DNA of 64,000 nt from B73-G16 sp964611295 (GTDB taxonomy: Bacteria; Desulfobacterota; B13-G15): contig CAZSWV010000006.1 of NCBI GenBank assembly GCA_964611295.1, positions 1 to 64,000 of the forward strand, read 5' to 3'. Made by a program: the position numbers and the translations under genes. Shown piece after piece: positions 42,369 through 49,021 of this stretch. Position 1 is the stretch's first letter, and the number at the start of each line of letters is the position of its first letter. Below the pieces are notes generated by a model that was not told the DNA's origin, ran no database searches, and worked only from the letters and a program-made list of their open reading frames with translations.

Positions 42369-43099
42369 TAAGAGAGCTCTTGGAGAGGTTTAAAAGGGAA
42401 GAGATTACCCTTGAAGAGGTCATCGAGCGCCTGAGGGTCCTGCCCTTTGAGGACATAAGGGAAGTGCTTATCGATCACCACCGTTCCCTTCGCAAGGGGT
42501 TTCCAGAAGTCATCTTCGGCCAAGGCAAAACCTCCGAGCAAATTTCAAAGGCGATAGAGACCCTCCTTAAAGCTGGGGAAAACGTCCTTGTTACCAGGCT
42601 CTCGCCCAAAAAGGCCGAAAGGATCTTGGAAAGGTTTCCCCAGGGGCAATATCACCCCATGCCGAGGCTTTTAACCATAAGGTCGTACGAGCCACCCAAA
42701 AGGGGACGGGGCTACATACTCGTAGTGAGTGCTGGTACCAGCGACCTACCTGTAGCAGAAGAAGCAGCCCTTACGGCCGAAGCCATGGGCCATGAGGTGA
42801 GAAGGCTTTACGACGTAGGGGTGTCGGGGATACACAGGCTCCTCTATCACCTTGAGCTTTTGAGGGGGGCAAACGTCCTCGTGGTCGTGGCGGGCATGGA
42901 GGGGGCCCTACCAAGCGTAGTAGGAGGATTGGTCTCGAGGCCAGTAATCGCAGTACCTACAAGCATCGGCTACGGGGCTTCTTTTAAAGGGGTCTCGGCC
43001 TTGTTGGGGATGCTCACAAGCTGTACCTCAAATGTTGTGGTGGTCAACATCGATAACGGCTTTTCCGCTGGTGTCGTAGCAAGCCTGATAAACGAGTAG
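42356..43099 (+). CDS. larB: Nickel pincer cofactor biosynthesis protein LarB
   Basis: LarB carboxylates and hydrolyses nicotinic acid adenine dinucleotide in the first step of the nickel-pincer cofactor. The 247-residue protein has a helical N-terminal part and a PurE-like C-terminal domain. The PurE-like segments are SAGTSDLPVAEEAALTAE, YDVGVSGIHRLL and VVAGMEGALPSVVGGL. It starts at GTG 42356, overlapping the tsaC-like gene by 13 bases. No larC, larE or lactate racemase gene is in the window. Confidence 0.93.
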   Translation: MERLIRELLERFKREEITLEEVIERLRVLPFEDIREVLIDHHRSLRKGFPEVIFGQGKTSEQISKAIETLLKAGENVLVTRLSPKKAERILERFPQGQYHPMPRLLTIRSYEPPKRGRGYILVVSAGTSDLPVAEEAALTAEAMGHEVRRLYDVGVSGIHRLLYHLELLRGANVLVVVAGMEGALPSVVGGLVSRPVIAVPTSIGYGASFKGVSALLGMLTSCTSNVVVVNIDNGFSAGVVASLINE

Positions 43100-43105
43100 G
43101 GGGGA

Positions 43106-43132
43106 GGGGGAGGCGGTGAAGCCTCCCCCTTT
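43106..43132. terminator. Terminator after larB
   Basis: GGGGGAGGC (43106-43114) pairs perfectly with GCCTCCCCC (43121-43129) around a GGTGAA loop and is followed by TTT. It lies between the converging larB and molybdopterin oxidoreductase genes. Confidence 0.85.
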
Positions 43133-43141
43133 GGATCAGCC

Positions 43142-45187
43142 TTAGGCCTTCTTGATCCTACATCTCAGGGCCTTTAGGTGAGGATAACCTGTCACGGGGT
43201 CTTTAGGATCAAGACCTGTGAGGAGGTTTACGTTTGCCTCTTCCCATCCATGGGAGATCAAGACGACTCCAGGTGAGAGTTCTGGGGTGGCTTTAACCTT
43301 TATCTTCAATTGTCCCTTTGGTGTTTCGACTATCGCGAGGTCTCCATCAGAGAGGCCATAGGCCTTGGCCGTTTCGGGGTTTACCTCGGCCACCGGTTCA
43401 GGATAACGCTTCCTCAAAGAGGGGAGGTTCCTGAACTGCGTGTGGGTATAGTATACAATCCGGGTTCCGGTGCTGAGCCATAGAGGATAAGCCTGGGCCT
43501 CCTCAGGATTGGAAAAGAGGACCTTTTCCGGATCTACAGGCTCTGGCAGAGGGGCATATCCGTGATCGGCAAGGGTTTGGGAGTAGAGTTCTATCTTACC
43601 TGAAGGCGTCCTTACCTTTTGTTTCTTTACCATGTCATAGGTCTTTTGGGCATAGAAGGTGCCGTGAGGATACTGATCGAGCTTTTCGTAACTTAATCCC
43701 ATGGGCTCAAGGAAGTAATCAATGACCTCCTTGTCTGTCTTCCACGGGAAGGCCTCCCCATATCCCATCTTCCTTCCCAATTCGGACCAGAACTTCCAAT
43801 CAGGCCATGCCTCCCCAACAGGGTCTATCACTTGCCGACGCAACATTATGTAAGGGAGCCCCGAGGTGACGGCATAGACATACCCCAAACCGGGCCTTTC
43901 AAGGAAGGAACAAGCAGGGAGTACGATATGGGCGTACTTAGCCGTTTCAGTCATGAACATATCCATCACTACCAGGAGGTCCAGTTTTTCAAAGGCCTTC
44001 TTCCAAGTGGAAGACTCAGGCATGCTCAGAGCAGGATTACCAGCGGTTACGATCAAGGCCTTAACTGGGTAGGGTTTTTCCTCCAGTATAGCCTTTGGTA
44101 AGTACATGGCCTGTCCATATGGGGAAGTCCTACCCCAGAAGCTGTAAAAGATGGGATGCTGCTCAGCCCCAAGGGGCTTTTCCTCTACAGGAAGCCTCAA
44201 ATCTCCAAGCCTTGGGAAGGCCACTGAGGCCCATCCACCGGGGACATCCACATTGCCAGTTATGGTCTGTAAAATGGCAAAAGCCCGCATGGTCTGGAGG
44301 CCATCGACCCTTTGGTCAAAACAGGTACCAGGGATGATACAGGCAGGCTTTGTAGAGGCAAAGGTCCTGGCGAGCTCACGGATCTGTTGGGCTGAAAGCC
44401 CCGTAATCCCTTCCACCCTTTCAGGTGTATAGGGTTTTACGTGTTCCTTGAGTTTGTCAAAACCGACAGTGTGGTTCTCGACGACCTCTTTGTCATAAAG
44501 TCCTTCTTCAACAATTACGTTTATCATGGAGAGGGCCAAAAAGCAGTCACTGCCAGGCTTAATAGGATAGTGAACGCCCAACTCAGCAAGGGGTATCCTC
44601 TTGGGATTGATGACTATGACCTTTTTACCAGCTGAAGCCCTCAAGAGGTTGCCCAAATGAGGGCGAGATTCATCTGGGTTAGTAGCCCAAAGGACCACGC
44701 AATTTGCTCCATCAGGCTCCTCAAGCAAGAAGGTCCCAAAGGTGAGTTGGTGCGCAATTATGCGCGAACGATAGCAATTGCTCTCCACCGACAATAGGTT
44801 GGGAGTCCCATACGCCCCTTTGAACCTCTGGGCAAAGGCAGCTATTTCTAGGTTCTCAACCCCAATAGAGCCACAGAATATGGCAAGGGAATGGGCCCCA
44901 TATCTTTCCTTTACCTCCTTGAGTTTTGCGGCAATCAAATCGAGGGCTTCATCCCAGCTTATCCGCTTCCATTGGCCGTTTTCCTTCTTCATGGGATAAA
45001 GGATCCTATCAGGCGAATAAACCCAGTCGATCAACGCCTCCCCACGCGGACAAAGATAACCCTTGCTTAAAGGGTGCTCAGGCATCCCCTCCACCTTCAC
45101 CAGTTTCCCGTCCTCTACATACGCCACAAGCCCACAAGACCACACACAACTTATACAAACCGTATTCACCTTCTTTAACTCACCCAT
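43142..45187 (-). CDS. Molybdopterin (Mo/W-bisPGD) oxidoreductase, DMSO reductase superfamily
   Basis: The 681-residue catalytic subunit has an N-terminal [4Fe-4S] site (Cys11, Cys14, Cys18, Cys46) and a probable metal ligand, Cys138 in SVESNCYRSR. Core segments are RISWDEALD, ATNPDESRPH and VVMDMFMTETAKYAHIVLPA. There is no Tat signal, so it is cytoplasmic, and no electron-transfer or membrane subunit is adjacent. In size and sequence pattern it resembles the lone-subunit group that includes acetylene hydratase and several uncharacterised anaerobe enzymes. The reaction cannot be assigned. Start ATG 45187 follows GAGGAGGTGG; the frame to 45229 is rejected. Confidence 0.88.
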   Translation of the reverse strand: MGELKKVNTVCISCVWSCGLVAYVEDGKLVKVEGMPEHPLSKGYLCPRGEALIDWVYSPDRILYPMKKENGQWKRISWDEALDLIAAKLKEVKERYGAHSLAIFCGSIGVENLEIAAFAQRFKGAYGTPNLLSVESNCYRSRIIAHQLTFGTFLLEEPDGANCVVLWATNPDESRPHLGNLLRASAGKKVIVINPKRIPLAELGVHYPIKPGSDCFLALSMINVIVEEGLYDKEVVENHTVGFDKLKEHVKPYTPERVEGITGLSAQQIRELARTFASTKPACIIPGTCFDQRVDGLQTMRAFAILQTITGNVDVPGGWASVAFPRLGDLRLPVEEKPLGAEQHPIFYSFWGRTSPYGQAMYLPKAILEEKPYPVKALIVTAGNPALSMPESSTWKKAFEKLDLLVVMDMFMTETAKYAHIVLPACSFLERPGLGYVYAVTSGLPYIMLRRQVIDPVGEAWPDWKFWSELGRKMGYGEAFPWKTDKEVIDYFLEPMGLSYEKLDQYPHGTFYAQKTYDMVKKQKVRTPSGKIELYSQTLADHGYAPLPEPVDPEKVLFSNPEEAQAYPLWLSTGTRIVYYTHTQFRNLPSLRKRYPEPVAEVNPETAKAYGLSDGDLAIVETPKGQLKIKVKATPELSPGVVLISHGWEEANVNLLTGLDPKDPVTGYPHLKALRCRIKKA

Positions 45188-45217
45188 AAACCACCTCCTC
45201 GGTTTTCTCAACGAAAC

Positions 45218-45246
45218 TATATAGCACACAAAAGGTAGTTTTGCAA
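45218..45246 (-). promoter_or_regulatory. Putative promoter of the molybdopterin oxidoreductase
   Basis: On the minus strand TTGCAA (45241-45246), 17 bases, TATATA (45218-45223), each four of six to consensus. It lies about 30 bases before the ATG. The rest of the 45188-45317 gap also holds a TAAAAT (45303-45308) that may be the -10 of the following plus-strand gene. Confidence 0.5.
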
Positions 45247-45317
45247 TATAGACCGATGTTCTTAAATGGAGAACAAAATTATGGGTTTGGTGGTTTTTGG
45301 GGTAAAATGCCCAACTG

Positions 45318-46154
45318 ATGGAGAGGGTTAGGTTTTGGGCGTATGGCCTTTCTGTGGTAGGGGCGTTGTGTCTTTCCTTTTTAGCGCTTTTGGGGAAGGT
45401 TGGGGGTGGGGTGCTTGATACCTGTCCAAGTGAAGGTTGTGAATTAATACAGCATTCTGGTTTTTCGGAGCTGTTTGGGATTCCGATAGCGGCATATGCC
45501 TTTGTGTTGCTCTTAGTGGTATTGGTCCTTTGGTGGATGCGGAATAAGAAGGGACTTTGGGTATTGGCCTTTCTGTTTGGAGCAGAGCTTTACTTAAGTG
45601 TAGTGGAGTTCTTTTACCTCAAAGGAGAATGTCCCCTCTGTATTGCCTTTTTGGGATTACTTGGGCTTTCCTTGGTCTTGGGGTTGGGGTACCTAGGTTG
45701 GAAGGAAGTGTTTGCCTTTGGGCTTTTTGGTTTTTTGGGCCTTCATTTCCTTTATTTCCCTTTGGGCTTTGTTCCTCGGGGTGGGGTTCCCTTCCAAGGG
45801 GAGGGGGTAATTTCGGTTTACCTTAAGCCTGGTCAAGAAGGAGAGCTAAGGGAACTAGTAGAACTTTCGCGAAAGAGAGGTTTTGAGGTCCTTTTACATT
45901 ACCTAGGGTCCAGGCCCTCAGAAAGGCACAAAGCCCTTAAGCAGATTTGTCGAGCCCTTTTTGCTGAAGAAGACGGGTTTGCCTTAAGGGTGGCAGAGAG
46001 GATTTTAAGGGAAAACGAAGAAAAGGCCAAAAAGTTCGGCTTGAAGACGCCATTTGTAGTCATAAAAACCAACGGGGAGGAAGAAGTCCTAAGCCTAGAA
46101 GATGCCCTTTGGCATCTAGAGGGCTTTGTACCTTTGAACTCACCTATCCGCTAG
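45318..46154 (+). CDS. VKOR-family membrane protein with a C-terminal domain lacking CxxC
   Basis: The N-terminal half (about 1-150) is a four- or five-helix vitamin K epoxide reductase domain, which reoxidises or reduces disulfide-bond partners through quinone. It has the loop cysteine pair in DTCPSEGC and the active-site CPLC in LKGECPLCIAF. The C-terminal part (about 160-278) looks like a thioredoxin/DsbA-type helical-beta domain with a TPFVVI strand, but no CxxC. Many VKOR proteins are fused to an active thioredoxin domain; here it seems degenerate. No ribosome site precedes the ATG, and a TAAAAT sits ten bases upstream. Confidence 0.82.
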   Translation: MERVRFWAYGLSVVGALCLSFLALLGKVGGGVLDTCPSEGCELIQHSGFSELFGIPIAAYAFVLLLVVLVLWWMRNKKGLWVLAFLFGAELYLSVVEFFYLKGECPLCIAFLGLLGLSLVLGLGYLGWKEVFAFGLFGFLGLHFLYFPLGFVPRGGVPFQGEGVISVYLKPGQEGELRELVELSRKRGFEVLLHYLGSRPSERHKALKQICRALFAEEDGFALRVAERILRENEEKAKKFGLKTPFVVIKTNGEEEVLSLEDALWHLEGFVPLNSPIR

Positions 46155-46159
46155 TAGGT

Positions 46160-46172
46160 GGGTTTCAAACCC
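46160..46172. promoter_or_regulatory. Palindrome upstream of the Mo-hydroxylase promoter
   Basis: GGGTTT-C-AAACCC is a perfect 6-base inverted repeat ending five bases before the -35 element. Position and symmetry suit a regulator site. No regulator gene is adjacent. Confidence 0.4.
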
Positions 46173-46177
46173 TGTAC

Positions 46178-46207
46178 TTGACATGTATGGGCGTTGCCGT
46201 CTTTAAT
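46178..46207 (+). promoter_or_regulatory. Strong putative promoter of the Mo-hydroxylase operon
   Basis: TTGACA (46178-46183), 18 bases, TTTAAT (46202-46207), six and five of six matches. The predicted leader of about 25 bases contains a GGGAGGAG ribosome site before the ATG at 46238. Confidence 0.6.
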
Positions 46208-46237
46208 TTTAACCTCTTAAGCAAAGGGAGGAGTGAG

Positions 46238-46747
46238 ATGGAAGGTAAAGCCTTAAAGCTTGTAGTAAACGGGAAACCATATGAGCTCCTGCTGGGCCGT
46301 GATGTACAGCCCTGGCATACGCTCGCTTACACCTTGAGGGAGACCCTGGGGTTGACTGGGACCAAGATAGGTTGTGACCATGGGGCATGTGGTGCATGTA
46401 CCGTTTTAATGGATGGAAAGGCGATACTTTCCTGTTTGACCTTGACCGTGGAATGCGATGGGAAGAGCATAACGACCATTGAGGGCATAGGAGATCCTGC
46501 GACAGGGCGGTTAGATCCCATACAGGAGGCCTTTATCGAACACACCGCTTTCCAGTGTGGTTTTTGTACGCCAGGGATAATCATGAGCCTCAAGGCCTTG
46601 TTTGAGGAAAACCCAACGCCTACAGAAGAAGAGGTCAAAGAGTACCTTTCGGGCCACTTTTGTCGTTGCATTAGCCATTACCACGTCTTAAGGGCGGTAA
46701 AAGACGTGGTCGAAAAGAGGAGGAACCCAGATGGGGCAAAGGTATAG
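46238..46747 (+). CDS. Molybdenum hydroxylase small subunit, two [2Fe-2S] (HcrC/CoxS-like)
   Basis: The 169-residue protein is the iron-sulfur subunit of a xanthine dehydrogenase family enzyme. The plant-type cluster motif is CDHGACGAC plus a later Cys in AILSC. The second cluster uses CGFCTPG and CRC in SGHFCRCISHY. Electrons pass between molybdopterin and flavin through these. The size fits the gamma subunit of 4-hydroxybenzoyl-CoA reductase (about 160). Start ATG 46238 follows GGGAGGAG; the longer frame from 46109 runs through the VKOR end. Confidence 0.93.
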   Translation: MEGKALKLVVNGKPYELLLGRDVQPWHTLAYTLRETLGLTGTKIGCDHGACGACTVLMDGKAILSCLTLTVECDGKSITTIEGIGDPATGRLDPIQEAFIEHTAFQCGFCTPGIIMSLKALFEENPTPTEEEVKEYLSGHFCRCISHYHVLRAVKDVVEKRRNPDGAKV

Positions 46748-49019
46748 GTTTTTGGGCAAACCTACTCCTCGTAAGGACGCTTTGGACATAGTCACGGGTA
46801 GGGCCAAATACCTCAACGACATAAGGCTACCCGGCATGTTGATCGGCAAGGTGTTGAGGAGCCCATACCCTCACGCCATCATAAAGGACATACGTGTGGA
46901 GAAGGCAAGGCAGCTTCCAGACGTCAAGGCCGTACTGACCTATAAGGACGTTCCGGATTGGAAGGTAGGTCTTCCGCCGCATTTGCGCGTTCTCGACAGG
47001 AAGGTGAGGTTTGTAGGGGATGCGGTGGCGCTTGTGGCAGCTGAGACCGAGGAAGCGGCTTTGGAAGCCCTTGAATTGATCGAGGTGGATTACGAAATAC
47101 TTCCTGCCGTTTATGACGTAGAGGAAGCCATAAAGCCAGGGGTCCCTCAGCTTTACGAAGAGTTTCCCAATAACCTCCTCCCCTTGGGGAATCCCTGGTT
47201 TGGTAGTCCCCAGGCCCCTGAGGGTCTAAAGGAACTCATCGTAGGGGACGTAGAGAAGGGTTTCCAGGAAGCGGATGTGGTTGTGGAGGGGACCTTCACT
47301 TATGAAAACATAACCAATCCCTTGCCGCCTGAACCGCCTGGTGTCATAGCCGCATGGGAAGACCCTCGTACCGTTCACGTGTGGTTGACCTCGCAGGGGA
47401 TCTACATAGATAAGATCAGCCTTTATTACCTCATGAAGAGACAGTATGACGTAGTGGTCCACGGTCCCCAGTGTGGCGGTAGCTACGGATCCAAGGGTAC
47501 TATATTGCCCCTTGCACTTCAGGCCATCCTTTTGGCGAAGGCAGCCGGTAGGCCTGTGAAGCTCTCCTATACCAAAGAAGAGCACTTGACCACCTTTACC
47601 TTGAGGTTGGGTTCACGGATCCGGGGTAAAGTCGGGATGAAGAAGGACGGTACCGTTACGGCGATAGAAGGCGAGTGGTTGGTCAACACAGGCCATTATT
47701 CGGCTGTCACACAGGGACAGGTGATGGTGGGATTGGGTGAGGCACAACTTGTGATCCGCTGCAAAAATTGGCGTCTTAAGCCTAAGATCGTCTGTACCAA
47801 CCGGGCCAGCTCAGGTTGGATCAGGGGGTTTGGCGGGCAAGAATTGAAGTCAGCGCTTCTCCCCCTCCTGTATGTGGCCATGGCGAAACTTGACATCGAT
47901 CCAGTGGAGTTCTTCAAGAAAAACGTCATAAAGGCTGGAGAGGGGTACTTCTGGAGAGACGGACAGTGGTGGGTATCGCGGGTCATAGATTTCACAAAGG
48001 CAATAGATAAGGGGGCTGAGGCCTTTGGATGGAGGGAGAAGTGGAAGGGGTGGCTTAAGCCCACCGCTGTGAACGGTCCGAAGAGGATAGGGATAGGGGT
48101 AGGGGTCCATGGCAACGCTGACGTAGGGGAAGATGTGGCCGAGGCCTATGTCCGTTTGGATCCGGATCAAACGGCCACCCTCTTTGTAGCCGTGCCCGAG
48201 CAAGGTGGAGGCCAGAGGAGCAACCTCTGTAAGATGGTAGCTGAGGTGCTCCAAATACCCCTTGAGCGGGTCTTTATATCCCCTGCAGACACAAACATAA
48301 ACCCCTACGAATTCGGCCTTGTTGGATCGCGGGGGACCTATGCCATAGGTAGCGCTGTGATAATGGCTGCCGAGGACGCCAAAAGACAGCTTTTCGAGTT
48401 GGCTGCTGAGATGTTGAGGGTTGGCCCAGAGGAACTGGACATGAGGGACGGGATCATATACGTGAAGGGACAACCCGACAGGCAGACCACTTGGAGGAAG
48501 GCCTTGGGGCCCATGAGGACCATAGTAGGCTATGGACGCTTTGAGCCCGATTACTCCCTTTGCAACTTCATGATCTCCTTTGTGGAAGTGGAAGTAGATA
48601 CCGAAACAGGAATGGTAGAGCTCAAGCGGGTGGTGAACGCCACAGATGTAGGCCAGATCATCGATCCCCTATGTTTGGAAAACCAACTCAACGGGTGCCT
48701 GGGGTCTGCAGGGATTGACACTGCCCTGTTCGAGGAGACGGTACTGGATCCGAAGGTGGGCAGGATCTTGACTACGGACCTGATCGATTACAAGTGGCGT
48801 GTATTTAAGGACCTGCCGTCCATCGAAAACGTGGTCCTTGAGACGCCTTTCCCAAGTCACCGCTTTGGGGCAGTAGGGGTAGGTGAGATCGCTACCTCTC
48901 CCGGTCCGCCGGCGGTGGTCATGGCCGTGTCCAATGCCATAGGCAAATGGCTTTTCTCCTATCCAGCCACTCCCGATAAGGTCTTAGAAGCCTTGGGGAA
49001 GACGAAAGGAGGCCACTGA
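46731..49019 (+). CDS. Molybdenum hydroxylase large subunit (HcrA/XDH-like)
   Basis: The 762-residue molybdopterin subunit carries the substrate and the Mo site. It opens with GKPTPRKDALDIVTGRAKY and has CGGSYGSKG and IRGFGGQE in the Mo-binding domain. The catalytic Glu near the C-terminus is in GAVGVGEIATSPGPP. The length matches HcrA (about 770). It overlaps the small subunit by 17 bases and is followed after two bases by the fused flavin subunit. Whether it hydroxylates or, like HcrA, reductively dehydroxylates is not visible in this chain alone. Confidence 0.92.
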   Translation: MGQRYRFLGKPTPRKDALDIVTGRAKYLNDIRLPGMLIGKVLRSPYPHAIIKDIRVEKARQLPDVKAVLTYKDVPDWKVGLPPHLRVLDRKVRFVGDAVALVAAETEEAALEALELIEVDYEILPAVYDVEEAIKPGVPQLYEEFPNNLLPLGNPWFGSPQAPEGLKELIVGDVEKGFQEADVVVEGTFTYENITNPLPPEPPGVIAAWEDPRTVHVWLTSQGIYIDKISLYYLMKRQYDVVVHGPQCGGSYGSKGTILPLALQAILLAKAAGRPVKLSYTKEEHLTTFTLRLGSRIRGKVGMKKDGTVTAIEGEWLVNTGHYSAVTQGQVMVGLGEAQLVIRCKNWRLKPKIVCTNRASSGWIRGFGGQELKSALLPLLYVAMAKLDIDPVEFFKKNVIKAGEGYFWRDGQWWVSRVIDFTKAIDKGAEAFGWREKWKGWLKPTAVNGPKRIGIGVGVHGNADVGEDVAEAYVRLDPDQTATLFVAVPEQGGGQRSNLCKMVAEVLQIPLERVFISPADTNINPYEFGLVGSRGTYAIGSAVIMAAEDAKRQLFELAAEMLRVGPEELDMRDGIIYVKGQPDRQTTWRKALGPMRTIVGYGRFEPDYSLCNFMISFVEVEVDTETGMVELKRVVNATDVGQIIDPLCLENQLNGCLGSAGIDTALFEETVLDPKVGRILTTDLIDYKWRVFKDLPSIENVVLETPFPSHRFGAVGVGEIATSPGPPAVVMAVSNAIGKWLFSYPATPDKVLEALGKTKGGH

Positions 49020-49021
49020 CC

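Noticed and set aside
43100..43140. The G-rich run after larB as a possible G-quadruplex
   Set aside because: The perfect hairpin with a following T stretch is explained more simply as a terminator between convergent genes.
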